NCBI GenBank assembly: GCA_024734495.1
Contig: JALMQS010000681.1
Coordinates: 9,870,466 to 9,934,465 of the forward strand
Length of the DNA: 64,000 bases
From: Forficula auricularia
Lineage: Eukaryota; Arthropoda; Insecta; Dermaptera; Forficulidae
Reading direction: 5' to 3'
The first letter of the stretch is position 1. Every line of letters starts with the position of its first letter. Below, piece after piece: positions 44,801 to 57,496 of the stretch. Position numbers and translations under genes: made by a program. The notes beneath the pieces were generated by a model. It did not search any database. It was given only the letters and a program-made list of their open reading frames with translations, and was not told the origin of the DNA.

Positions 44801-47800
44801 CGCCAGAATCTCATCAGGTATATTGTAAATTCGCATATTAACATTTGGCTTTTGGCGGCCCTCTTGCTAGCCAAGGGGCTAATGGTTAAATCTGAGAAAG
44901 CCAAAAAATTATAATAAAAAATAAATAAGAATATGTACATAAATAAGAAATAAAGTCTGTTAGAAGAGGTGGAGTCTTTATAGTAGTCAGGGATTCCCTT
45001 CCGAGTAGTTTAAATTTTTTAGATTTACAAGAGATGTTAGGGGTGAATGTGAAATTTGGACTTATAAGTAGGGTGATTGTTAGGTACATAGATCTCCTAG
45101 TCAGGACTTCAAAATTTTATAAAACTTAGATAATTTTTTAAATTGTACGTCTATGCAAATTAAGGATATTTTAGTTTGTGGAGATTTAAATTTGCCTAAT
45201 GTAAATTGGTCATTTGCGACAAATAGCAATTCTCTTGCTCAAATTTTGGTTGATGGTGTAAACAGGCGGTCTTACCATAAATATATATATATATATTAAT
45301 CTGTGGAGGGTAAAAAAGCGGGATACCAGTGCCAGGCCCGGAGACAAGCTGGACTAGACAGAGAGAGAGGCCACTCTGATTTCGGCTGAGCTAAGCGAAG
45401 CAGGTGGCGATCTCACGGAGTGGTACGAACCTGGGCTGCGTTTGCTGGACCGCGGAGCCTGTCTCTGCAGGGCCGTGGCAAGGCACGGCGCGAAGGAGCG
45501 ACCGCTCCAGGCGCCGGTTGAAAAAAGGCGCTAAAACCACTAACTTTTACTGAGTTATAAAAATTAAGGAGGGACGATTTCTGCCGTAAAGTTATATATG
45601 ATCAAAAAAATAACACCCGGCAAGATGAGGAAGGAGTGTGGTATGTCGAGCAGGGTCCACCGGGACGTAAGGATTGGAAATTACTTGCACCAAAAGCAAT
45701 GGTATTTCACCTACTTGAGACTTACCATTCTTCGCCTGTGGGAGGACACCGGGGCATTGATTCAACGACAGAGCGTCTTAAAACCACTTACTTTTGGGAG
45801 ACTATCCATCAAGATGTAGAGAATTTTGTTCGCAGCTGTCACACCTGCGCAGAAAGAAAATCTCCTATAGGACTTAAAGTTCCAATCGAGGTACCAACGG
45901 AAGTAACGAGACCGATGGAAATGGTATCGATGGATATAGTGGGGCCCCTATCTTCTACCTATAATGGCAATAAATATATGCTCATTTTCATAGACCACTT
46001 CACTAGATATGCGGAAGTCATTCCACTAAAAGACCAATCAGCCGAAGTTATCTCCAGGGCTTTCGTGGAGTATATTATCTGTCGGCATGGGGCTCCATCT
46101 AAACTTCTAACTGACCAAGGTAGAAACTTTTTATCTAAAATGTTCACGTGGACCTGTAAATTACTTCAAGTAAAAAAATTACAGGCCACGGCATACCACC
46201 CTGAGTCTAATGGTCTTCTAGAACGATTCCACAGGAGTATTCTCTAAAATTTCGCTTTATAAAAACATCTTTGAATTTCTTAAAGATTAATTTAATTGAT
46301 TCCACAGGACCCTAATAGACCAATTGTCCCATTATGTGAGGAAAGACGGACGGGATTGGGATCAGTGGCTACCATATAGCCTGGCGGCCTATCGAAGCAC
46401 ACCGCACAGTTCTACTGGTTTTTCACCAAATCTCCTTCTTTACGGAAGGGGGGCCGTCGTTCCCTTTGACTGCGATATACAAGAGAAAAATGACGGATGG
46501 GAGCGGGACGAGCACCTGGCAGATATGGAAGCCAAATTAAAAGTGGCCCATAGTGCCGCCCTGGAAAGGGATCGCCAGAAGAAAGGAATTAGGAACTCCT
46601 ATAAAAATTGACGTCGAATTAGTCGCCAATTTCAGGAGGGTGATTGGCTGTATCTTTACACTTCTGTTATTCGGCCAAACGATGCTCGAAAATTCGCTAA
46701 GCCGTGGAAGGGACCTTTTCAGATAACTCGACGTATATCGGATGTGACTTACGAAATCGAAATGGGACGAGGAACCATGACTATTGTTCACATCAATAGA
46801 CTAAAACCGAGTTATTCTGTTTCTGGGCACCACAAAAGAAAGCAGATCTTTGAATGTGACGGTGATCTTTTCAAGCATGGCCCAGGACAAGCCATAGCGC
46901 ATTGTGTTGCCTCGGATTTGCAAATGAATGCGGGAATCGCTGTGAATTTCGTGCATCATTTCGGTGGTAGAGATGAGCTTCGAGCTCAAAACTCTTAGGT
47001 GGGACAAACCCTAATCCTCGAACGTAATGGACAGGTGGTGTATTACATGGTGACGAAGGCTCGTAGTAATGAAAAACCAACACTTGGGAACCTTAGAAAA
47101 GCCGTAGAAGCTATGATTCGTCACGCCACAGAAAACAGAATCCGTAACATTGAGCTTCCTCGGATCGGCTCTGGGCGCGACCGACTAAATTGGACTAAGG
47201 TCAGAAAAATTTTAGGGAAAGCGGTTTGTAACTCCCCCATCACGTTGACAATATATAATCAAAAATCGGACCAGGCAGCCAGTAGAAGTAATGAGATAAG
47301 TGACAATCAATCAACTAAAATCCAAACTTTGCCAAGATGGGAAGTAGTTATAACTCAACCTGGGCCATCTCAAGAAACCGACTCCCGCTCTGGGTTTCCT
47401 AGTCCACAGTCGTTGTCTCCAACCTCACCCTCATCGAATGAGCCCGAACCACGAGAAGACATCACCTGGAAACCCGAGGACGATGAATATCTCGGCCCAA
47501 GGCCACCATATTTTCTCAGGAATCAAACCAACCACCAGGAGTCAGATGTGAACGAGGGAGAGCCCATGCCAGAAGCTCCAAGCAATTCAGGAGAGGGTAA
47601 TGGGATAAACGAAGAAACCGATATTCAAGCAAGTCCGGTTAGAACGCGTTCGTGGTATCGGAAACAATCTTAATGGATACCTGGGCAGGGGTGAGAGGAC
47701 GTCGGCAGGTACACCTGTTAAGAGTAATGGTCATAAAGGGAGATGTTATTTGCACCTTGGACAGTATTTCGGAAAGATGATTAACCACTCCACTAATAAG

Positions 47801-50800
47801 CTCAAAAAAAAAAAAATTGGGCTATCTTACATGTAATTGAACTATAGTTATTGCAGGGAAAGAAAGAAAAAAAGAGAGATACAGGGATATATAGAGGGGG
47901 AAGAAGTCTGTGAAGGGCTGGATTTGGGGAACGCCCGCGGGTTTTTGTCGCACTATCGGGTATAGAATCGCCATTATGACTATTTGTGTCAATATCTGTC
48001 TTTCTGCGTGCTCTAGCCCGTCTCTGCGTTCCTGCGATCGATTCTGTCGGGTCGTGTTGGCTCGGTGGCGCCACCATACTTAAAATTTTAAATCTACTAC
48101 TTCTTGAAAAAAAAAAATTTCAAACTTCTAATACCACCCTTGCCTATATTCCTGCTTCCTTCAAATCCTTGGAGACTGGAGACCGTCTTCGGAATCTTGG
48201 AATCCTTACCATAAGATTTTGAGATGAAAATTCGGATGAAGAAGACGAGCTATCATGGAAAACCGTCTTCGGGATGGTTGTATCCTTACCTGGGAGGATT
48301 TCGGCGGTGAAGAATCATTTTCTTCAAGTCTATCCTGAGCCGACTACGAGGTCTAGAAATCGGGAGGACGGTTCCAGTCGGAAGAAGAATTTCGGCGTCA
48401 AAATAGATGGTTCAAACTACGCTGCCTTTCAAGAAAATCCCAATTGAATCAATCGTGAATTTGAAAAAGTGAAGTGCTGATAGGAAAAGGTGTAATAAAG
48501 TGTAGTTATATATAAGGAAAAGTGTGGCTTCTTGGAAGCAAACTTTTAGAAAGTGAATGGTAATGTAAACAGGCGGTCTTACCATAAATATATATATTAA
48601 TCTGTGGAGGGTAAAAAAGCGGGATACCAGCGCCAGGCCTGGAGACAAGCGGGACTACACAGAGAGAGGCCACTCTGATTTCGGCTGAGCTAAGCGAAGC
48701 AGGTGGCGATCTCACGGTGTGGATACGAACCTGGGCTGCGTTTGCTGGACCGCGGAGCCTGTCTCTGTACTAGAAATCAGTCGCTACATTCTTTTTGGTG
48801 AAGTAGATTGAAAATTATATTATTATTTAATTATTGACGCGACCAGGGCCGGTGGGCGGTTCCTAGCTCGGGCTTTCCACAGATTTCATTTTGTTGGGTT
48901 GCTATTTTTTTTTAATATTCAACCAAACGCCGTTGAATATTTGTTGCCTTCTTTTTGTATTTGTATATACTATTTACCTACTATAGGTCAAATAACCTGT
49001 AAGAATAATTCTAAATAATTTCCTAGAATAATATAGAGCTGTTTTTTTTTTTTATATTAAGTAATCTATTTTTAATTTTTCAACTTTTATATTATATTGA
49101 AATCCAATTATTTCAGAATATCAAATTTCCTCTATTCAAATAAATAGTGTCTGAAATATATTAGTTTATTTTTTTTGTTTTTTATTATTATTATTTGATT
49201 ATTTAAAACTTTTTTTTTATATTAAACCATTTATTTAAATTCTTTTAATTAATTATTTTTATTCCGTAACTTCCACGTGATCATCTTTCCTTGATGCCCA
49301 GGACTTACAATGATATTTTCAAAAGTAGAAATTTTATCCAAATTTTTAGGGAGGGGACTAGGCAGAGGTCCAATGGGCAAGTATCTGTCCTTGATGTTTG
49401 TTTAACCAATTTTGATAGTGATAATATGAGAGTCGCTATTGAAGATGGGATTAGTGATCATTATTCTGTGGTGATAGAATATTTGGGGTCAGTTAGTCAT
49501 TCTCTAACCTTTGAAAAGAAGCATTGGTTGTATAGAATAGGAGATAAAATGGGATTTAATTGGAATCTAAATTTTTAGAATGGTCTGTAATTCAGGATGT
49601 AATATAGATCAGCAATGGGATTGACTTATGAGTCTTTTAGAAGAAGGAAAGTAAATTTATTCCCTCTTAATTAGTTAAAGTGGGTAACGATCCTGTTTAC
49701 TATGATAGAACCATTAAGAAATTAAAACGGAAATGTAGAATAGCATATTCTAATGGGAATAGGTCTTCGAATGATATAAGAAAATTCAGAGAGCTAAGGG
49801 GCTGTTAATTGAAAAAAAAAGAATTTGTCTAGAGTTAATTATTTGAATAATTATATAAATGGGAACTGTATTAATAGAAATTGGTTTAATGTTTATTCGT
49901 TTCTTAAGGAATTAAATATTTCGGCAAATGTGCCTGCCCTTTTAGGGAATGATGGTGAATTGTTTGAGGATAATGTGTTGAAGGCAAATTTATTAAATAG
50001 ACAGTATTCGTCTGTTTTTGTAGCTCTAGAGGAGGGTGAGTTAGTTGATGGAGATTCTAGTGATAGTCAGATGGAGGATTTATTCATTTTGGAATCGGAT
50101 GTAACCTTAGGTATTAAGGGGTTAAAATCAGGAAAGGCCTCGAGGGAGGATGAAATTAATAGTGATCTCTTGAAATTTGTAGTGGATAGTATTTCAAAAA
50201 TTTTATGTTTAGTCTTTAATAGATGTTTGGAATAGGGAACTATGCCTCTTGGTTGGAAAAGAGCGTTGATTATTCCTGTTTATAAAGGGGGGAGATAAAA
50301 GCTTAGCTTGTAATTAAAGGCCAGTGAGTCTGTCAAGTCTGCTGGGCAAAATTTTAGAAAGGTTGGTAGACACTCGTATCCGGAAGGGCAAGGATGGTTC
50401 TATCATAGGCAACATGGTTTTAGGAAAAATTATTCGTGTAATTCTCAATTAGTTTCTTTATTCAGGATTTACAGGAAGCTTTGGATAAAAATCAGTGTAT
50501 AGATGCAGTATTTATGGACTTTGCCAAGCTTTCGATAAAGTCAGTCATGAAATTATTTTAGAAAAATTAAACTCGTCAGGCTTGTCTGTTAGTTAATTAA
50601 ATGTAATTATCGGAGTGGGTGCTCATACTTGAGAACGATCGCAGAATAAGTTGATCGAAATGTCGTAGTTATATTGTATTATTTGTTCGTGTTCAATAAA
50701 TAATTATTGTTAATTATGTGTGATTTAAATAAAAATTCAAATTTTAATCAAATTAATCACAATAATAAAAGCTTCAATATCTTCATTACTAAATAAATTT

Positions 50801-53800
50801 ATTCGGTGTTTTCTTAGTGATAGAACTCAAATTGTAAAAATAGGGTAGATGTCACGTTTGGGGTGATTCAAGGTAGTGTTCTAGGTCTTCTTTTTCTTTT
50901 ATATATGTAAATGATTTGCCTTCTGTCATACAATCATCTATTAGGCTTTTCGCGGATGATAATGTCTTATATAGAGTAATTGATAATCATTGTGATAGGC
51001 TTGCTTCACAGAATGATCTGGATCAAATTGAAGGATGGTATAGATCCAATTCAATGGAACTAAACCATTCCAAGTCAAATTTGGTTAGATTTAGTTGTAG
51101 AAATCTGATTAGTCCTCAAAATTATTATATTAATGAAAATATTATAAATGAATCTAAATTTTATAAATATTTAGGCATACATATTCAGGCAAATTTAAAG
51201 TAGGATATGCATATTAATTATATAGACAATAAGGCTTATAGGAAATTGGGAATGTTTGGTAGAATTTTGAAGGGTACATCTAGAGAAGTTAAGTCAAAAG
51301 TTATGTAAGACTTAATTTTGAGTATTTTTCGGTGGTTTGGGACAAACATCCGCAACGAGGGAAAAATTGATATGGTACAAAGGAGGGCGGCTAGATTTGT
51401 TTTTGGTAAATTTGATAGGTTTAGTAGTGTCACTTCAATGATTATTGAATTAGGATAGTCTAGCTTATTGGAGAGAAGGGAATGGGCTTGAAAGTGATTT
51501 TCAAAGCGTATAAGGGTTTTAGGAGTTGGGAGGAAATAACGAATACATTTCAGGAACCAAGTTATTTAGATAGAGCTGATCGTAGAAACCTAATGTCCTA
51601 GAGTGGTGCAAAATTTTATTTAGTTCTCACAAGCAGAGATTACCTGAGGTAGAGAGAGGCCATACCATCTTTGTTAATGTTTTGACCAGGTTTCTTTAAC
51701 AACTTATGACAAATGCGTCATTTGCTCCTGGTATCGGGTTTTTGCGCATAATTATTTAAATTACGTTTTGTCTTTTGATGGAAATCTATGGTCATGTTAT
51801 TTGTTAATGAGCATACATTTCTATTTTTTTTTCTTTCTTGTTTGTTAATTGTTAATTTCTTGTAATTGATTTATATTGATGTTTATTAATTTCTGTAGTT
51901 AATTTGTATTGATGTTTTATTAACCTAGCCACCAAGGACTTGTGCCTCTAAGGGCCAGTTGTATGTCGGTTGGTAAACTCTTTCTAAACGTTGGCAAAGG
52001 GTACAAGGCTGGGATGGCCAATTAGATGAAAGTGCCTGCCAATCAGATGACAGGCACTTTCTGACCCTAAGCAGGTCGAGTAATAAAGATTTATTTATTT
52101 AACTTTGACATGTATGCTCTTTAATTTATTTCTCTCCATATGCATTATATTCTTATTATTTTTGACAAAAATTCATGCTTGTTTTAAAAAAGCAAGAATT
52201 CTTCTCTTTTTTTACTTACCTATATCTTTGCCAAGGGCGCTAAAATCCTAGTTACGCCTCTGACCGAGACATATTTTTTTTCTCTCTTAAACTCAAAAAT
52301 CTCTAAAACGATTTTTTTTTAATATATTTTTCACTGTTAATATTAATTTGTAAAGGACCAACCGCAAACCCCGGGGAGTGCCTACTCTGGGTTCGGAACC
52401 ACTGTGTTCTAGACCATTATAGAATATGAATGGAAAATATTTATGGTAGACTGAAGATGAAGACAAAGCTTTCAAGCTCTAGTTTTAAGTTAATATACTA
52501 CTTGCATATTTGTATATGTATGAATACGTATTACATCAATCAGAAGACAAAATTCTTTATAAATTAAACAATCTACTAGTCTAGTCAAAAAACTTTTAAT
52601 TTTAATATTTTTATTAATAATCTCTGATCTTTATATAAATTATTCTGTATTATGATAATTACACGAATTCATAAACTGTTTTATTCATCCACACTCTAAT
52701 TAACAAGAAATTAATTTCTCCTACTTGTTTATTTCTCTTCTCGAAAGTTATATATTTAATACACTATACAAATAAAATTTCTCTTAGTTAGAAGAAAGAT
52801 TTTATTTAATGTGAATGTTTGGAGTTTTTATGGTTTTTAATTATGGCCTTATTCTTTAGAACAGAAGTAAGTTATAAAAATATACTCTCTCTTAAAGATT
52901 TAATTAAAAATATATTTTCAAATATAACCTTATTACTATTTATTATTTCTGCTTATGATTATACGTATATCCATGCTAGAATAGTCACTCTTGTCATTTG
53001 TCTAGGTAAAAACGAAAACGCGCCCTCATATCATAATCTCTAATCTGTGTAAATTTTAATTACACGGTACGCCCGAAGACAGGCTATTGAATTCACTTGA
53101 AAATTATTATTTTTTTCTAATTTTGTTTAAAAAATTCTTCAAATTATAAATTAAATATTTTTCTATTAATTTTTTTGCAACGAAATTTTCTCTGGAGAGA
53201 GACGGACTGGTAGAAATTTTAATTGAAAGTAATGGAAGGCAGCCCAGAGGTAGTAAGGAAGAAAAAATTAACCCATATAAAATAGGTGTAATTTATTGGA
53301 ATCCTTCCTCCTTTCCTTTCAAACCGACGTTTCGGAGGATTTTTCCTGAAGAAGGAGGGAAAAATCCTCCGAAACGTCGGTTTGAAATGAAAGGAGGAAG
53401 GATTCCAATAAATTACACCTTGTTTTATATGTGTTAATTTTTTCTTCCTCACTACCTCTGGGCTGCCTTCCATTACTTTCAATTAAAATTTTCTATTAAT
53501 ATTCTATAAACCTAGAACAGTGGTTCCGAACCGAGAGTAGGCAGACCTCCCCGGAGTTTGTGGCTGGTCCTTTAGATTCTTTAGAACCATGTTTTTTTTC
53601 TGACTGTCTTTATGTCTGGATTCCAATGCTTATGACGAAAATTCAAGAACGAAACGTCGTAGAAATTTCTTTTCTTGTACCAAAATATTTATATTTCCAT
53701 GAACTGTTTAGATTTTGGGCTCTTTTGTTTTAGAACTTCTGTTTCAAAAATACAAAAAATTTGGCATAATTTTATTGACATTTTAATCCGTTGTTATAAT

Positions 53801-56800
53801 AAAATCATAAATATTTATTTAAATTTCATTTTATTATTTTTTGTTTTTAACCCAAATAGCTTATTTCAAACAAGCTACCAACGCTGACCTATCCAGTAGG
53901 ACTTTACCCCTGGGGGAAGTCATCTCGGGGTTCCATGAAAGGTTTACCTTAAAACCATTAATAATATTCAAACACTTGTTTTGTTTTTATTCAACTATCT
54001 AACCATCTGTTATTTGTTATAAATAAACAATGAAATGAATTAAAATACAGATTTGATTCACAAAATCATTACTGCTGATCGACTTTCTGAAAATTAAACA
54101 TGATAGCCTAAAGTGTAAGCTTTCGAATGGTGAAAAAAATTTAAATTCGGCACATTACTTTTTGAGATTAACTCCTACATACATACATAATACATAAAAT
54201 ATCCTTCTATAGTTGCAATGATGTTAAAAAAAATTGGTTCTAGGCTTCCTTACCTGCTTACTAACAACACAACTGGCCTTGGCCAAGCTTAGTCTCCACA
54301 CTTCTTTATATAGAGTAGAAGAAGAGAAGGTTGAGATAATTATATACATACTGCTGAAGCCCGCCTGACGGCTCCCGCTAGCCACGGGGCTACGCTCCCT
54401 GGATCCGCAACCTAACTCCATCTCCCCACCCATCCTGCACCCCACTACGCACCCTTCCCCCATTCCACCCCGGACCCCCTTCACCCCCCTTCATTCCACC
54501 CTGAAAACACATTTTGGGGCCCTTTCCCCCTTTAGGGTTCGAATTTCAAAAAATCCCTTCTTAGTACACCCATAAATCGTTGAAAGAATATACACTCCAA
54601 ATTTAATCTTTCTAGGTCAACCGGTTTAGGCTGTGCCTTTTTTATAGATGGAACATCGCCTTCTCTTTTTATATATATTAAGATATACCTATTATAAATA
54701 AGAAATCTAATTTATACCAAGTTGATTAAATCAAAAAATTAATTTTTAATAGTTAATTGTATTTATATAAATTTATTACTACTGATGCTTTAACCCTAGC
54801 TTCACTCTATTGTTCACCTTTATATCCAACCATCTGCCAAATTGGCGGAGAGCTTACTGAGTTTTGGAAAAAAATTTCTCTTTTTCATCTAAATTCAAAC
54901 GAATGATGTCACATATATATTTATTTATTTGTTTAATTTTAATTTGAGGTGAACAAATGCCTCTTTTTGTAGAGATTCGTGAAATAAACACAACTTCTGA
55001 TGTATTTTGCAGTTGACAATTCCCAGATCGGACGAAGAGAGTAGCTCACCACATGCACCCGTGAATACAACATGCTCTAGTGATGGTACAGCCTCGCCCT
55101 TCAGTTACCGTGGTGGGCCAACGACTGGCAGCAAACGTGAAGCACCGCCTTATCGAGAGCCACCTCGTCCTCTTTCGCCACCTACCTCTTCTCAGCAACA
55201 ACCTCCTCCATATCGCGATCCTCCTCCACCAGCGATACTCTCTCCGTCCAAACGAAACAATACTCCACCCCTCTCTGCTTCTTCTTCAAATAGTCAGAAA
55301 CCCGCAAGTGTATCCTCCTCTTCACCCTCACACGAGTCGCCCACTCCTCCTCCTTCGACATCCACAGGAAATGCAACATCATCTACTAAGCCACTTAGCA
55401 AACCCAAAAGAAATTTACTTAAGGTAATAGAAATCAAGAATATTTTAAATTGCTTTAAGAAAAAATTAAAACTAACGTTTAAAAGTTATTGAAGGAGACA
55501 ATAAAAGAGTGTATCTTCTGCTGGAATTATAAATTTTATATATAACGAAACTATAGTTTCGAGGGCTTTGCCCTCTTCATCAGTCTATTACAATTGATTC
55601 ACAGGAATTAATCCATTAATACATTAATTCCTGTAAATCAATTGTAATAGACTGATGAAGGGGCAAAGCCCTCGAATCTATAGACTCGTTATAAATAAAA
55701 TTTATAATTCCAGCAGAAGACACTCTTTTTGTCTCCTTCAATATATAAAAATTCTGCTACTCTCGGCACAAAAACTTTCACTTTAGTTTAAAAGTTAATT
55801 TGTTTAAAAGAATATTTTAATTTATCTAATTAAATAATGGATTTATAAAATTATCGAATTATTAAAATAAAAATGAACGCTTGCATTCCCTCCATTCTGT
55901 CACTGGCAAGTAATAATAATATAAAAAAAAACAGTGAAGAGAAAATAAGATAGCGGTTATATGCTCTTTCATTGACCTCTTCTAAATCCTGAAGAAGAGA
56001 AGATCCTGCCAATTATAAATTAAAACAAAAAAAAATGGTTGTAAATGACATATACAGACAAACCTGAGTGAGTGAGAACTAGGTAAGCGAAAAAACTATA
56101 AGTGAGAGTATTTGCCAGGTCCCGTCTTCTTAACTCTCTAAAACCTCTATAAGTGATAAACAGAAATCTCTAAAAGGGAAAGTTATTTTTCACTCATGGA
56201 CCTCTATAACTGAGACTACTACTTGCATGTACCTCTATAAGTGACAATCGAACATATTAATAGTTCCAAGAAATGAGTCATGAATAGCTGAAGTTAATTT
56301 GTTTTCTTAAATTTCGAGCAACTAACTTACTTACATTGTTTTCATAACATATTCTATCTGAATAGCCAAATATGCATGTGTACCGACTTATTTGTCGAAA
56401 TTACTACAGTTGATAAATATTCATTGGAAAGAAAGTTTCGACACTTAATCATGTCAAAATAGACCCCTGTAAGTGAGAAAGACCACCCCCTATATCTCTA
56501 TAAGCTAGAAACTCGGGTTAGTGAAAAACCTCCATAAACGAAAAAGAGATCGTGGTCCCTTGAATTCTCCCTTATCCAGGTTCGACTGTATATTTTTAAA
56601 CTGTTTTTCTTTTCATTATAATATAGGCTTCCATTTTATGAAATTTCATAAAACATTCATTTGCTGAGTTACTGTTCAATCTAATCTATCTAATCTTAGT
56701 AAAAATGGTATATTTATATACATATATGTCTCGAAAACCGCTCTAATTATTTTGAGAAACCACCATTATTAAACATTTCCGAATTCAAGAAAACAAACTA

Positions 56801-57446
56801 AATGGGTTTTAACTTAAATAAATAATAAAAATAATTTTGTTAAGTTTTTTATTAAACTATTTATTAACAGGTGGTTAAATCAAAATGATCATGTGGCTGA
56901 ATAAATAAACTATATTTAAAAATAATATAAATATACTCCTTTTAACTAATAACACAAGAATAAAATCTTACTATCTATTAATAAATCATGAAAATTAATA
57001 TAATTAATTTAATTTAAAATATTTCAAGAATATAATCTCTATAATTGGATAGATTATATCCCTCAGATAAAGTGAAGACATTATGTTTAATTTTTAGTAA
57101 TCTATTAAAATTTTTATTTTGATTGGAAAATATTGATTGGAAATTAATTGGATGGATTAATTTCCGCAATATGGTATTGGAATAATTATCGGAAAAGAGG
57201 TTTTTTTTCTATAATTAGTTTTTTCCTCTTATTAAAAACAAGGACTAAAGATGATCAAGGACACTCGATGGTGGAGAAGTAATCTCCGGAGTCGAAGCTA
57301 AAATACAATGTATACATTAATTAATGTAAAATAATTGGTTTAATAATTTTTATTTTGCTTTGGATGATATGAACTTTTAACTCAGTAAATTAATGTTTTA
57401 TTTTTCATTTCATTAAAAATTAAAAAATAATTGTCTGTCCCTGAAT

Positions 57447-57496
<50 letters not shown>

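Larger units (their letters stand above)
45257..48776 (+). mobile_element. Ty3/Gypsy-type retrotransposon relic
   Basis: Direct repeats 45257-45467 and 48564-48776 (starting TGTAAACAGGCGGTCTTACC) look like LTRs or LTR parts. The 3' LTR may be longer, starting TGTTATTTGCACC at 47744 after an AAAGGGAGA polypurine tract and containing a TATATATAAGG box near 48508. Between them lie integrase and a macrodomain, while gag, protease, RT and RNase H are deleted. A hAT-like end (CAGGGCCGTGGCAAGG) abuts the left repeat at 45467. Confidence 0.75.
44955..52101 (+). mobile_element. CR1/L2-like LINE, interrupted
   Basis: The left part, 44955-45256, is endonuclease ([26 protein letters not shown]). The right part, 49291-52101, resumes the endonuclease ([38 protein letters not shown]) and runs through RT to a 3' end of AATAAAGATTTATTTATTTA. 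About 4 kb of foreign DNA separates them. TTGATG occurs at both break points, a possible target duplication. Confidence 0.8.
44746..52262. mobile_element. hAT ends enclosing a 7.5-kb transposon nest in RASSF intron 3
   Basis: CAGAGGCGTAACTAG at 44746-44760 and its exact inverted match at 52248-52262 are flanked by ACTGAGAC (44738-44745) and ACCGAGAC (52263-52270), seven of eight bases. The hAT body itself is small (about 44746-44950 plus 52102-52262) and non-coding. The rest is a later LINE insertion, itself split by a Ty3/Gypsy relic. It begins 60 bases after exon 3. Confidence 0.75.

Noticed and set aside
46237..46307. A GT-AG intron within the Ty3/Gypsy integrase
   Set aside because: Removing GT...AG (71 bases) leaves the frame out of register. 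The exact 12-bp duplication explains a 73-bp difference better.
47802..48222. ORFs after the Ty3 macrodomain tail on both strands
   Set aside because: They overlap each other and lie in the likely LTR or 3' non-coding region.
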